DNA of 64,000 nucleotides, from assembly GCF_000369625.1 (NCBI RefSeq), contig NZ_KB850113.1, positions 1,371,343-1,435,342 of the forward strand, given 5' to 3'. The notes beneath the pieces are model-generated. The model did not search any database. It saw nothing but the letters and a program-made list of their open reading frames with translations, and was not told the origin of the DNA. Origin of the DNA: Acinetobacter variabilis. GTDB lineage: Bacteria; Pseudomonadota; Gammaproteobacteria; Pseudomonadales; Moraxellaceae. Of this stretch, positions 43,785-54,344 are shown in pieces (within the stretch, counting starts at the first letter, position 1; each line of letters begins with the position of its first letter). A program made the position numbers and the translations under genes.

Positions 43785-45416
43785 ATGGCTTTTAGTATTC
43801 TTAGTTCAATTAAAACTAAACTCAGTCCAGTGCTCACGACAGAGACACAAAATACGAGTTTACTTAGCGGTTTATTGGGTGGCAGTCTTTCTGGCATCAT
43901 TGGCTCTATTACAGGTTCTACCCCCTCTACGCCCTCACTGGATTTTCTCTTAAACAGCCTGCTTTCTGGCAAGAGTTCAGCTTCCAGTTCCCTCACTGAT
44001 TTAATTAGCCAATTTACAAGCTCAAATGCTTCTAAACTTGATATCAATAGTTTAATTAGCCAATTAACGAAAGCCAATGGTGGCAGTTTTGACATAGGTT
44101 CAATCAGCAATTTGCTTGGCAGTTTAATGGGTGGTAATACATCAACCCTGGATTTAAATGCAGTTATCAAATTGGTCAGCGGATTGATGGGTAGCAGTGC
44201 TGGCAATCTGGATGTTAGTAGAATTGCTGAACTGGCTGGCAACTTATTGCAAGGTGGTGATATTGATATTACTCAAATTACCCAACTATTGAGCGGTCTG
44301 ATCGGTGGTTCAGGTGGATTAGGCAGCATTGATATAGGAGCAATTGCAGGCCTCGTCGGTGGTCTCATCAGTGGCAATGCCGCTATTAATCTCGACATCG
44401 GTGCAATTGTTGACTTGATCAGCGGATTGATCGGTGGCTCAACAGGTAGTTTAGATACCAGTTCAGTCAATCTGTTAGCCAGTAACCTAATGAGCAATGC
44501 AAGCAGTGACCTTGATATCGGTGCTATTAGCAATTTGCTCAGTGGTCTAATCAGCAATTCATGCAATATCGATACGGGCACCATTGCGCAAACTGTAACA
44601 CAAAGCCTGATGCCACTGCTTACATCGATTGATACAGGTAATTCATCCATTAATATGGAACAGCTTACTGAGGTTTTACCAACTATTGTCGGCAGTGTGA
44701 CTATATTGATACCTACAATCAGTTCTGCAGGTTCAGGTAATGTGCCAGAAACCATCACAGATGTACTAAAATGCATCAATTCACTATTGAATCTATTAGC
44801 GAATTATAACGTTCTTGATGCTGATCAGGCAGAAATCGTAAATACGCTTTACGATGTCCTGAATGGCGTACAAGTGGTACTGGACTTTGTGAATAACCCA
44901 TCACTGTTCACCTTATCCAGCGATCTCAACAATGTGATTACCGCACTAAAACCTGTGATTGCGCTGATTGATAGCGAAGGTCAATTCTCGGATCTTCTGG
45001 ATGGTGTTCAGTTTCCTGAAATTGGCGACCTGCTCAGGTCACTCGGTTCTGGCGTGCCAAGCTTAGACGGTTTAGGTTTGGATGCATTCACGGATAGTCT
45101 TGGCAATTTAGTCGGCAACAACTCATCCCTACAACTGCCTGATCTTAGTGAATTGATTTCCGGTATTAGTAATACTGATACGGGTACGAATATCTCAAGT
45201 GGTAGCTCTCTGCCGAAGTTTGACTTTAGCTCACTGCTCAGTGGCTTCAATAAACCAAGTGATATTGATCAGACCAGCCCCTTGGGGTTAATTCTAATCT
45301 CATCAAAAAACGCGCTTTATGCGCGTTTTTTATATTTCATCTTTATTTTATACACCACGCCAATCAACACGGGCATTGCGCTCATTACGATACATCTTTT
45401 GAATATATTGCCCTAA
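43785..45416 (+). CDS. Leu/Ser/Gly-rich repeat protein, C-terminus probably frameshifted
   Basis: The ATG at 43785 follows AAGGAACGG. Residues about 60-270 are degenerate repeats of about 30 residues, of the form (L)DIGAI..L(L/I)SGLIGGS. They are followed by a less repetitive region with VQVVLDFVNNPSLF and a second repeat-like tail. There is no signal peptide, so any export would need a dedicated route. The frame runs through the terminator at 45305 and into the opposite GST gene, which is abnormal. Dropping one C from CCCC at about 45,278-45,281 would give the ending SPWG and a stop at 45291, 14 bases before the terminator (501 residues). No family recognised. Confidence 0.65.
   Translation: MAFSILSSIKTKLSPVLTTETQNTSLLSGLLGGSLSGIIGSITGSTPSTPSLDFLLNSLLSGKSSASSSLTDLISQFTSSNASKLDINSLISQLTKANGGSFDIGSISNLLGSLMGGNTSTLDLNAVIKLVSGLMGSSAGNLDVSRIAELAGNLLQGGDIDITQITQLLSGLIGGSGGLGSIDIGAIAGLVGGLISGNAAINLDIGAIVDLISGLIGGSTGSLDTSSVNLLASNLMSNASSDLDIGAISNLLSGLISNSCNIDTGTIAQTVTQSLMPLLTSIDTGNSSINMEQLTEVLPTIVGSVTILIPTISSAGSGNVPETITDVLKCINSLLNLLANYNVLDADQAEIVNTLYDVLNGVQVVLDFVNNPSLFTLSSDLNNVITALKPVIALIDSEGQFSDLLDGVQFPEIGDLLRSLGSGVPSLDGLGLDAFTDSLGNLVGNNSSLQLPDLSELISGISNTDTGTNISSGSSLPKFDFSSLLSGFNKPSDIDQTSPLGLILISSKNALYARFLYFIFILYTTPINTGIALITIHLLNILP
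45305..45331. terminator. Bidirectional terminator between convergent genes
   Basis: AAAAACGCGC-TTTAT-GCGCGTTTTT, with A and T runs on both sides. It serves the repeat-protein gene and the converging GST gene. Confidence 0.9.
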
Positions 45417-46112
45417 TGGCAATTCAGCCAGATGACTTTGATATTCACGGTATTCATCCGACATCGACTCAAAGCTTTCCCGCTCCCACGGTGTTCCAGA
45501 AATTGCCAGTAAAGGTGCCAGAATCGAACAGACAGCAATATCGGCCAGAGAGAAACGTGAACCGACCAGATAAGCCCCGTCTTTTTCCACACGGATCTGG
45601 TTAAGCTGCTCAACCGAATCCTTGATAAATTGTTTGGACTGTTCCAGTGTTTCTTCAGTTAAGGCATAACCCTTGGTCAAAATGGTTTTTAGCAATGGCT
45701 TGGAGAATTTTTCAAACTGACGCAGATAGCCTTTTTCTCCAATCAGAATATCCATCGATTCATGATCATGCGATAAAGCCTGAGCCAGCATCCAGCGACG
45801 CACATGGCGGCCTAATTCCTGAGTGATTTCATCAATATCTAATGCCTGCTGGCGCAAGCTTGCTTCTGCAGGTAGCAGACGGTGTTCAGGATATTGCTCA
45901 TCCAGATATAGGGCGATTTTGGTCGAGTCCGCAATCCACTGTTCCCGATCACGCAGAATCGGTAAACGATTTTGTCCAGTTTTTAGGCGGGCAAAGGCAC
46001 GATGGGCACCCGGCATCAGATTTTGCGCAACATATTCCAGCTCTTTGTAATCCAGCATCCAACGTGCCTTTTCACAAAAATGAGAAAGTGGAAACTGGTA
46101 TAAGATGCGCAT
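45348..46112 (-). CDS. Glutathione S-transferase family protein
   Basis: This 254-residue protein has an N-terminal thioredoxin-like domain starting MRILYQFPLSHFCEKARWML (a Cys-containing CEKAR site) and the cis-Pro/ST segment NRLPILRDREQWIADSTKIALYL. A helical C-terminal domain with YLVGSRFSLADIAVCSILAPL, the GST N-capping motif, follows. The substrate is unknown. The ATG at 46112 is preceded by GGAG. It stands as a single gene. Confidence 0.92.
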   Translation of the reverse strand: MRILYQFPLSHFCEKARWMLDYKELEYVAQNLMPGAHRAFARLKTGQNRLPILRDREQWIADSTKIALYLDEQYPEHRLLPAEASLRQQALDIDEITQELGRHVRRWMLAQALSHDHESMDILIGEKGYLRQFEKFSKPLLKTILTKGYALTEETLEQSKQFIKDSVEQLNQIRVEKDGAYLVGSRFSLADIAVCSILAPLLAISGTPWERESFESMSDEYREYQSHLAELPLGQYIQKMYRNERNARVDWRGV

Positions 46113-46493
46113 AAATTCTCCATACTTGTTTTTAGGTCAGATCGCATTAAAACCATCTAATTTAGTCGGATACTTTAGTCACCCCAGACTGGAAATACAA
46201 TGAACTTTTTATTCAAAATAAAGAAGTTGCTTATTCAACACGACGATGAGTATTTTTATACATTTTTTTGTCTTGATTATCTATAAAGCAGATATCCACC
46301 GCTTTAAACTCATCTTTTAAAAACAAGGAAATATTAAAAACCTATTTAATTTTAATCAGTTACTATATTCCAAATTTATAAGAATTTAGCAGTTTTTATC
46401 TTAAATAGCTTTTTTCATAAGCTTTGCAAAAGCAATTGCTTAATTACATAAAGCTTTCGCTGTAACGTTTTGGCATCGATTTAGGATGTCATT
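46113..46493. other. Intergenic region upstream of the sulphur-acquisition cluster
   Basis: About 380 AT-rich bases separate divergent genes. The promoter of the cluster must be here, where a CysB- or SfnR-type activator site would be expected. I could not recognise one. Confidence 0.4.
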
Positions 46494-47697
46494 ATGTCTC
46501 GTTTAACTTCTGAAAAAGTTCATATCATCGAAAATGATCTCGACGCGATTAATGCTGCTTATCAGGTTGCAGACTTTGCCCTGGAAGGTCGTAATCAGCG
46601 TGATCAGCAACGTCTATTACCTTTTGCTGAGATTGACCTGTTCAGCCAGAAAGGTCTGGGCGGCATGCGCATTCCGAAACAGTATGGCGGTGCATTTGTT
46701 ACCAATAAAACCCTGGCGCATGTATTCCGGATTATTAATAAGGCTGACTCTAGTGTTGGACAGATTCCGCAGAACCAGATTGCATTACTCAACATGATCC
46801 AGATCATGGGCACAGAACAACAAAAACAGTTTATTTATAACGAAATTCTAAAAGGTAAGCGTCTGGCGAATGGTGGCCCGGAACGAAATACTAAAGATAC
46901 TAAAACCTTGGCAACTACACTTACCCTTGAAAACGGTCGCTATTTTGTGGATGGCGAGAAATTCTATTCAACTGGCAGTAAGCTTTGCCCATTGGCTGGC
47001 GATTAAAGCGATTCATCCAGAAGGCCATGTAGTACTAACCATTGTCGACCGCAATACTGAAAGTGTGGAAGTGATCGACAATTGGAATGGCTTTGGTCAA
47101 CGCACGACTTCGAGTGGTACCGTCAAACTTCAGCATGTCGAAGTTGATCCGCTATTGATTTTTGATGAGCGTCTGTTAGGAAATCAACCAAGCTACCGCG
47201 GTGCCTATTCCCAATTGATGCAGGTCGCGATTGATGTCGGCATTGCCGAAGCAGCTTTTGCCGATACGCTGACTGCCGTACAAAAAGCACGTCCAATTGT
47301 CGATGCTCAAGTCGAAAAAGCCAGCTTAGAACATTATACCCTGCAGGAAGTTGGCAAATCTTCTGTGCTGCTCGATGCCGCGATTTTACTGCTGGATGAA
47401 GCCGCTGAATATCTGGATGAACTGGATCAGCTGGAATCTTTGACTGATGAGCAGGCAGCCAAAGCTTCAATTCTGGTTGCTGAAGCCAAGGTCTATGCCA
47501 ACGATGCTGCGCTACATATCTCGGAAAAATTACTGGAATTGGGTGGAAGTCGCTCCAGCCTCAGTCAGCACAATCTGGATCAGCATTGGCGTAATGCCCG
47601 TGTGCATACCTTGCATGACCCGATCCGCTGGAAGCTGCATGCACTTGGGGATTATTACCTGAATCATAAACTCCCTGCCCGCCACGCCTGGATTTAA
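46494..47697 (+). pseudogene. SfnB-type sulphur acquisition oxidoreductase, frameshifted
   Basis: This is an acyl-CoA-dehydrogenase-fold, flavin-dependent enzyme of the SfnB/DszC type, used to obtain sulphur from organosulphur compounds. The first frame ends early after FVDGEKFYSTGSK. The second frame picks up exactly with FAHWLAIKAIHPEGH and carries on to the normal end. One extra A at about 46,979-46,981 explains the shift; without it the protein is 400 residues. NWNGFGQRTTSSGTVKL is the conserved block shared with the neighbouring paralogue. It is the first gene of a cluster with a second SfnB, an LLM enzyme and metQNI. Confidence 0.85.
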
Positions 47698-47708
47698 GGA
47701 GATTTGCC

Positions 47709-48932
47709 ATGACTTCATTTCAAAACATTATTCCATTTCAATCCGAGCAGCTGGCGCAGGCTCACATCATCCAGTCTGATAAGGAAGCCTTAGAAATTGC
47801 CCGCAATCTAGCAGATCACTTCAAGGCCGGTGCGGTACAGCGTGATGCTGAACGTATTCTGCCATTTGAGGAAATCGAGGCTTATAGCCAGTCCGGACTC
47901 TGGGCTATTACTGTACCTAAAGAATATGGTGGTGCAGAAGTGTCTAGCTATACGGTGGCACAAGTCATTGCCCTAATGAGCGGTATGGATGGATCAATCG
48001 GTCAGATTCCGCAAAACCATTTCTATGGTCTCGAAATCCTGCGCAATAACGGCACGGAGGAACAAAAACAGAAACTCTATGCCGAAGTCTTAAAAGGTGC
48101 ACGTTTTGGTAATGCCCTAGCTGAATTCAAGACCAAGACTGCTGCACAGCGTCAAACCGCGATCCGCAAAACCGAGCAAGGCTATGTCATTAACGGCGAA
48201 AAATTCTATTGCACCGGCAGCCTGTTTGCGCACTGCATTCCAACATTGGTCGTAGATGAAAACGAGCAGCAATTCTTGGTTTTTGTGCTACGTGACAGCG
48301 AAGGTCTCACCTTGATTGATGACTGGAGCGGTTTTGGCCAGCGTACTACTGGCAGTGGAACGGTGAAATTCGACAACGTGCAGGTGCTCGAAAAAGATGC
48401 CGTACGTTTTGATACGGCCTATTCCCGCCCTACCGTTTCCGGCCCTTTCGCGCAATTGCTACATGCTTCCATTGAAACCGGCATTGCCCGTGCTGCATTT
48501 AAGGAAACCTTGAACCGTGTACGTCAGGCGCGTCCCTGGATTGATTCGGGTGTGGACAAAGCCACCGATGATCCGCTGACCAAACTCGAACTGGGTCGTG
48601 TGATCGCTGATGTGCGTGCTTCTGAAGTGTTACTGAAACAGGCAGCCCGTTCTGTCGATGCAGCTTAAGCTGATCCGACTGAAGCTAGGGTTGCCAAAGC
48701 CTCTCTGGATGTAGCCAAGGCCCGTGCGCACAGTAGTGAAACTGCATTAAAAGCATCATCGAAGCTGATTGAATTGGCTGGCAGTCGTGGTAGCCAACGC
48801 GAAGATGGTCTGGATCGTTTCTGGCGCAATGCCCGCGTACATACCCTACATGATGCCTCTCGCTGGAAATACTATTTTATCGCCAATTATTTGCTGAATG
48901 GCATACTACCTCCACGCCGGGGGACGTTGTAA
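47709..48932 (+). pseudogene. Second SfnB-type oxidoreductase, interrupted by a nonsense codon
   Basis: This is a paralogue of the preceding gene (NGEKFYCTGS, DDWSGFGQRTTGSGTVKF). Translation stops at a TAA at 48666 after residue 319, but the same frame continues for another 87 codons of typical C-terminal sequence (ELAGSRGSQREDGLDRFWRN, ARVHTLHDASRWKYYFI) to a TAA at 48930. A single C-to-T change of CAA would account for it. The last codon overlaps the start of the LLM gene (TAATG), so the cluster was a coupled operon. The start has AAGGAG upstream. Confidence 0.88.
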
Positions 48933-50357
48933 TGACAAATATTATGAACAGCTCGAAAGCGAAGGAAATCTTGCTCAATGCCTTTGATATGAACTGTGTG
49001 GGACATATTAATCATGGCTTATGGGCTCATCCGAGGGATGAATCGCATCGCTTTAATGAGCTGAGCTACTGGACCGATCTGGCAAAAACCTTAGAACTAG
49101 GATTGTTTGATGGTCTATTTATTGCCGACATTACCGGGGTGTATGACGTCTACCAGAATGGTATTAATCTGACTTTAAGAGAATCAATTCAATTACCGAG
49201 CCATGATCCAAGCACCTTGGTGTCTGCCATGGCAGCTGTCACTAAAAATCTCGGTTTTGGGGTCACGGTGAATCTCAGCTATGAATCGCCATATCAGTTC
49301 GCTCGCCGTTTTGCCAGTCTGGATCATCTGACCCATGGTCGTATCGGCTGGAATATCGTGACAGGTTATCTGGACAGTGCGCAGCGCTTGATTGGTGAAA
49401 ATGGCCTGAAAGACCATGACCTGCGCTATGAACAGGCCGAGGAATTTTTACAGCTATGCTACAAATTCTGGGAAAGCTCCTGGGAAGATGATGCTGTGCT
49501 GAAAGACAAGCAGCAACGTATCTTTACTGATCCAGCCAAGGTGCACCAGGTCAATCATCAGGGTCAATTTTATCGTAGCCAGGGCGTGTTCCAGGTTTCA
49601 CCTTCTGTTCAACGTACGCCTGTGCTGTTCCAAGCCGGTGCTTCACCACGGGGTATGGCCTTTGCTACTCAACATACTGAAGGCATGTTTATTGGTGGTG
49701 ATCATCCGGACAAGATTAAAAAACAGGTTGATCAGATTCGTCGTCAGGCCACTGAACAAGGCCGTGATCCTGAAGCGATCAAGATTTTTTGTCGGCATTA
49801 CCGTGGTCACTGCAGCAACGGATGAACTAGCACAGCAAAAGCTGGATGAATACCGTGCTTATGTCAGCCCTGAAGCGGGTCTTGCACATTTCTCAAGTTC
49901 TGTCGGCATCGATCTGTCTAAGTTCGCCGATGATGAACCAATTCCTTATCAGAAAACCAATAGCATTGCTTCAGTGAATAACAAGTTTAAGGAACAGCAG
50001 ATCACGCCAAATGACCTGAAAGCCCAGCATGTACTGGGTGGGCGTTATCCACTGATCGTGGGCAGTGGCGCAACGGTGGCAGAAAAACTGATTCAGCTGA
50101 TTGATGAAACCGGTATTGATGGCTTCAACCTGACTCGCACGGTTGCACCTGAATCGCATCAGGATTTTATCCAATTAGTGATTCCTGAATTACAGCAGCA
50201 CGGACGCTATAAGACTGAATATGAACGAGGCAGTTTCAGACACAAGCTGTTTCAGCAAGGAGACCGCTTACCTAGTGCGCATCCAGTACAGCAATTCCGA
50301 TGTCAAAAATCCGCCTCAACAGCGAACACAAACTTAAAGCAAAAACAATCAGCATAA
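48932..50357 (+). pseudogene. LLM-class flavin-dependent monooxygenase (NtaA/DszA/SfnG type), frameshifted
   Basis: This is a bacterial luciferase-like monooxygenase of the NtaA/SnaA/DszA group. Evidence is NHGLWAHPRDESHRF near the start, SLDHLTHGRIGWNIVTGYLD at about 130-150, and GQFYRSQGVFQVSPSVQRTP. The first frame ends 19 codons after REQGRD-type residues at EAIKIF. One extra T in a run of six near 49,785-49,790 causes the shift, and the other frame resumes with VGITVVTAATDELAQQKLDE. Corrected length is 474 residues. It would act with the SfnB enzymes on organosulphur substrates using reduced flavin. Confidence 0.87.
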
Positions 50358-50376
50358 ATTCATTTTGAGGTGCAAC

Positions 50377-51207
50377 ATGGCACAAACTGCTAAAACAAAA
50401 TTCAGCATTATTGGGGTAATTATTGCCGTCGTCATTATCGGACTGGTGGTATGTAACCAACAAAAAAAATCTGGTTCGAATGAACTGGTCATCGGTATCA
50501 GCCCATCTTTTGCCAAACCTTTACAGGTCGCAGCAGAAGAAGCCAAACAGCAAGGTGTCAATGTCAAACTGGTCGAATTCTCGGACTGGAATACACCGAA
50601 TATCACCCTGAATCATGGCGATATTGATGCCAACTTCTTCCAGCATCAGCCATTTTTGGATAATGCCAAGAAAGAAACTGATTTTAAAATCAAAGCATTT
50701 GCCAAAGGTGCAGCGACTCACGTTGGCCTGTATTCCAAGAAAATTAACAGTCTGGATGAGTTAAAAGACGGCGCAAAAGTGGTGGTGCCAAACGATCCAG
50801 TCAATCAGGGACGTGCGCTACTGTTATTGCAACAGGCTAAACTGGTGACACTGAAAGATCCTAACAACCACCTGTCCAGTCTGAAAGATATTGCAGTGAA
50901 TCCAAAGAACCTGCATTTTATTGAAGTTGAAGGTCCACAAACCGCACGTGCCATTGATGATGTTGATCTGGCATTTGGCTATCCACACTACTTACGTCTG
51001 GCTAAAACAGCTGATCCAGAACAAGCGTTGTTATTTGACTCTAGCAAAGACAACCGTTATGCGATCCTGTTTGCCGTACGTGAGGACTATCAGGACAAAA
51101 ATGACAAGCTGAAAAAATTTGTTGAAATCTATCAGAACTCACCTCGCGTGAAGGAAGCATTAGATGCTGACTTTGGTGCGAAGCTCTGGTTCCCGGGCTG
51201 GAAATAA
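50377..51207 (+). CDS. metQ: MetQ-type substrate-binding lipoprotein of an ABC transporter
   Basis: This 276-residue protein belongs to the NlpA/MetQ family, which binds methionine or related sulphur compounds at the inner-membrane surface. It starts MAQTAKTKFSIIGVIIAVVI with a lipobox-like LVVC at residues 23-26. Then come LVIGISPSFAKPL, HGDIDANFFQHQPFL and VVVPNDPVNQGRALLLLQ, all typical. I use the ATG at 50377, preceded by GAGG; a TTG twelve bases upstream is less likely. It lies directly after the monooxygenase genes and before metN, so the transporter probably imports the sulphur source they oxidise. Confidence 0.92.
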   Translation: MAQTAKTKFSIIGVIIAVVIIGLVVCNQQKKSGSNELVIGISPSFAKPLQVAAEEAKQQGVNVKLVEFSDWNTPNITLNHGDIDANFFQHQPFLDNAKKETDFKIKAFAKGAATHVGLYSKKINSLDELKDGAKVVVPNDPVNQGRALLLLQQAKLVTLKDPNNHLSSLKDIAVNPKNLHFIEVEGPQTARAIDDVDLAFGYPHYLRLAKTADPEQALLFDSSKDNRYAILFAVREDYQDKNDKLKKFVEIYQNSPRVKEALDADFGAKLWFPGWK

Positions 51208-51217
51208 GGAGAATACT

Positions 51218-52288
51218 ATGGTGAGTTTTGGTTCTCAGGTGGCGTTTTCCGTCCCGCATATCAAAATCCGCAACCTGAATAAATACTATGAGGTACAAGG
51301 CAAATCGGTACATGCCTTAAAAAACATCAACCTAGATATTCCTGAAAGTAAAATTTTCGGGATTATCGGGAAAAGTGGCGCGGGGAAATCTTCGCTGTTA
51401 CGCACTTTGAATGGTCTGGAACAGATCAGTGAGGGTCATATCCATATCCATCAACAAGATCTGGCTGGGCTCACCCATGCTGAACTGATCCAGTTACGTC
51501 AGCGCATTGGCATGATCTTTCAGCACTTCAACCTGATGTCTGCCAAAACCGTATGGGAAAATGTGGCATTACCTTTAAAAGTCGCGAATTATAAAAAATC
51601 AGACATTGATGCACGTGTAAACGAAGTACTGCAACTGGTAGGCTTAAGCGAAAAAGCGCAGAACTACCCTTCTCAGTTATCCGGTGGACAGAAACAGCGT
51701 GTCGGCATTGCCCGTGCACTGGTACACTATCCGGAGATTCTACTCTGTGATGAAGCCACTTCTGCACTGGATCCGGAAAGTACTTCTGTGGTGTTATCAC
51801 TGTTAAAAGAAATTAACCAGAAACTCAGCATTACCATTGTGCTGATCACCCATGAAATGCAGGTTATTCGTGAAATCTGCGATCAAGTCGTCGTAATTGA
51901 AAAAGGTGAAATTGTTGAAGCCGGTGAAGTCTGGTCTGTATTCTCCAATCCACAGCAACAAATCACCCAGGAACTGCTGAATCTGGAACAACTGGAACTG
52001 CCATTTGCGATCAGTCCTGAAGTCGCTGCTGATACTACACATAGCATTATCAAACTTCGCTATGCCTCTAGTGTTCAGCATTCACCAGATTTGAAAGTGA
52101 TTTTTGAACAGTTCGAGCATCCGGTGCATCTCTATCAAAGTCATATCGACAGCATCCAGAATCATCTGGTCGGTAGCCTGATTGTCGCGGTTGCTGATCT
52201 GAATCTGGATACCGACTTACTTCAGCAAAAATTAAAACAACACATTGCACAGATTGAGGTGATTGGCTATGCACGACCAACTCATTGA
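51218..52288 (+). CDS. metN: MetN-type ABC transporter ATP-binding protein
   Basis: This 356-residue ATPase shows Walker A GIIGKSGAGKSSLLRTLNG (near 50), Q-loop IGMIFQHFNLM, signature LSGGQKQRVGIARALVH (near 157) and Walker B ILLCDEATSALDPEST. The C-terminal about 100 residues form the NIL/ACT-like regulatory domain of MetN, which senses methionine for transinhibition. The ATG at 51218 has AAGGAG seven bases upstream. Its end overlaps the metI start by 20 bases. Confidence 0.95.
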   Translation: MVSFGSQVAFSVPHIKIRNLNKYYEVQGKSVHALKNINLDIPESKIFGIIGKSGAGKSSLLRTLNGLEQISEGHIHIHQQDLAGLTHAELIQLRQRIGMIFQHFNLMSAKTVWENVALPLKVANYKKSDIDARVNEVLQLVGLSEKAQNYPSQLSGGQKQRVGIARALVHYPEILLCDEATSALDPESTSVVLSLLKEINQKLSITIVLITHEMQVIREICDQVVVIEKGEIVEAGEVWSVFSNPQQQITQELLNLEQLELPFAISPEVAADTTHSIIKLRYASSVQHSPDLKVIFEQFEHPVHLYQSHIDSIQNHLVGSLIVAVADLNLDTDLLQQKLKQHIAQIEVIGYARPTH

Positions 52289-52927
52289 TTTATTACTAAC
52301 AGGAACCACCGATACCCTCATCATGGTTGGTGTATCCGCAATCGTTGCCTTTTTGATTGGTTTACCGATGGCGGTTGTGTTAGTCAGTACGTCTGAACAT
52401 GGTATTTACCCATCTAAACCCATTAATCAGGCTTTGGGCTGGGTTGTGAATATTACCCGTTCGGTGCCTTTCCTGATTTTGATGGTGGCGCTGATTCCTA
52501 TTACCCGCTGGATTGTCGGCACCAGTTATGGGGTCTGGGCAGCCGTTGTACCTTTAACCTTAGCGGCGACTCCTTTCTCTGCCCGGATTGCTGAAGTAAG
52601 CCTACGTGAAGTCGATCAGGGGCTGATAGAAGCGGCTCAAGCAATTGGTTGTAACCGTAAGCAGATTATCTGGCTGTGCTATTGCCTGAAGCTTTAGCGG
52701 GGATTGTGGCTGGTTTTACCGTCACTTTGGTGACCATGATTAACTCCTCGGCGATTGCCGGTGCGATCGGTGCAGGTGGATTGGGTGATATTGCCTATCG
52801 TTATGGCTATCAGCGTTTTGATATGCAGATCATGCTAGCCGTAATTGTGGTGCTGGTAATTCTGGTCATGCTAGTTCAGGCCACTGGTGACACCCTATCG
52901 AATCAGCTCGATAAACGTAAAATTTAA
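52269..52927 (+). pseudogene. metI: MetI-type ABC permease, frameshifted
   Basis: The permease reads normally for about 138 residues (TRSVPFLILMVALIPITRWI, AQAIGCNRKQIIW), then goes out of frame at about 52,672-52,678. The next frame continues with LLPEALAGIVAGFTVTLVTM, the conserved EAA-loop region, to a normal end. One missing base just after TGG in TGGCTGTGCTA explains it; restored length is 219 residues, as for MetI. Several hydrophobic helices are seen in both parts. Unless the lesion is a sequencing error, the transporter is inactive. Confidence 0.87.
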
Positions 52928-52963
52928 AAACATCTATTTCATAAGTTTTCAACAAAGCACCCA

Positions 52964-52987
52964 GCCATGACCTGACTTTGTCATGGC
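52964..52987 (+). terminator. Hairpin after the met transporter genes
   Basis: GCCATGAC-CTGACTTT-GTCATGGC followed by only three T. It is a plausible but weak intrinsic terminator before ychF. Confidence 0.5.
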
Positions 52988-53038
52988 TTTCATGTAAAAT
53001 CACTGGCAATTTTTATATAACGCTTTGTGAGTTATTTC

Positions 53039-54130
53039 ATGGGTTTTAATTGTGGTATTGTAGGCCTGCCTAACGTTGGTAAATCTACGCTTTTCAATGC
53101 ATTAACTAAAGCTGCAATTGCTGCGGAAAACTTCCCATTCTGTACGATTGAACCAAACACCGGTATCGTGCCTGTGCCTGATCCACGCCTAGACAAACTT
53201 GCTGAAATTGTGAAACCACAACGCGTGGTACCAACTACCATGGAATTCGTGGACATCGCGGGTCTGGTTGCTGGTGCATCTAAAGGCGAAGGTCTGGGTA
53301 ACCAGTTCCTAGCTAACATCCGTGAAACTGATGCAATTGCTCACGTTGTTCGTTGTTTCGAAGATGAAAACGTGATTCACGTCAACGGTAAAATTGATCC
53401 GCTTGATGATATCGCAACGATTAACACTGAACTTGCTCTAGCTGATCTTGAAACTGTGACTAAAGCAGTGACTCGTTTGGCGAAGTCTGCCAAAGGTGGC
53501 GATAAAGAAGCTGTAGCCACTAAAGCCGTTCTAGAAAAAATCCTACCTCTTCTAGATGAAGGCAAACCTGCCCGTGCAGCAAATCTGGATGATGACGAAC
53601 GTAAACTGGTTCGTGGCTTTGGTCTATTAACACTTAAACCAACGATGTACATCGCTAACGTGGCAGAAGACGGTTTTGAAAACAACCCGCACCTCGATGC
53701 GGTACGTGAACTGGCAGCTGCTGAAAATGCAATCGTGGTTCCACTTTGCAACCAGATCGAAGCTGAAATTTCATTGCTTGAAGATGAAGACCGTGCCGAA
53801 TTCCTGGAAGCAATGGATATGGAAGAGCCGGGTCTGAACGTGGTAATCCGCGCAGGCTATTCACTGCTAGGCTTGCAAACTTACTTTACTGCCGGTGTAC
53901 AGGAAGTTCGTGCCTGGACGGTTAAAGTCGGTGCTACTGCCCCTCAAGCAGCGGGTGTCATTCATACTGACTTCGAAAAAGGCTTCATTCGCGCAGAATG
54001 TATTGCTTATGATGACTTCGTACAGTACAACGGCGAAGCTGGCGCTAAAGAAGCTGGTAAATGGCGTCTGGAAGGTAAAACTTATATCGTTCAGGACGGT
54101 GACGTTCTGCACTTCCGTTTCAACGTATAA
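53039..54130 (+). CDS. ychF: YchF, Obg-family redox-regulated ATPase
   Basis: This 363-residue protein is the universally conserved YchF/OLA1: G1 [18 protein letters not shown] at residues 6-23, G3 [16 protein letters not shown] near 67, and the NxxE specificity motif in place of NKxD, which favours ATP. A coiled-coil insert and the C-terminal TGS domain ([15 protein letters not shown]) complete it. It binds ribosomes and takes part in stress responses. The ATG at 53039 gives exactly the usual length. Confidence 0.97.
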   Translation: MGFNCGIVGLPNVGKSTLFNALTKAAIAAENFPFCTIEPNTGIVPVPDPRLDKLAEIVKPQRVVPTTMEFVDIAGLVAGASKGEGLGNQFLANIRETDAIAHVVRCFEDENVIHVNGKIDPLDDIATINTELALADLETVTKAVTRLAKSAKGGDKEAVATKAVLEKILPLLDEGKPARAANLDDDERKLVRGFGLLTLKPTMYIANVAEDGFENNPHLDAVRELAAAENAIVVPLCNQIEAEISLLEDEDRAEFLEAMDMEEPGLNVVIRAGYSLLGLQTYFTAGVQEVRAWTVKVGATAPQAAGVIHTDFEKGFIRAECIAYDDFVQYNGEAGAKEAGKWRLEGKTYIVQDGDVLHFRFNV

Positions 54131-54144
54131 GTTTAAAACCAAAG

Positions 54145-54168
54145 AAAAGCCCCAAATCTGGGGCTTTT
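54145..54168 (+). terminator. Intrinsic terminator after ychF
   Basis: AAAAGCCCC-AAATCT-GGGGCTTTT followed by further T. Confidence 0.92.
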
Positions 54169-54243
54169 TTGTTACCAAATTTGATTTCTTGCCATTTTCA
54201 TACGCATCTTTACACCTTATTTATAAAAATCTCACCCCATAAC

Positions 54244-54262
54244 ATTAATGATAATAATTCTC
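54244..54262. promoter_or_regulatory. Fur-box-like site upstream of sodA
   Basis: The 19 bases ATTAATGATAATAATTCTC agree with the Fur consensus GATAATGATAATCATTATC at about 14-15 positions. They lie some 80 bases before the sodA start. Iron-dependent repression of Mn-SOD by Fur is known in several gammaproteobacteria. Confidence 0.6.
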
Positions 54263-54344
54263 ATTGTATTTAATACAACTCAAGCGTATTTTAAAATTTA
54301 GTCGAAAATTCCACTCACTCAATTACGCTTAAGGACAATTAAAG

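Noticed and set aside
43736..44779. Two 168-residue minus-strand frames
   Set aside because: They mirror the repeats of the Leu/Ser/Gly protein and consist of low-complexity Leu/Pro/Ile sequence.
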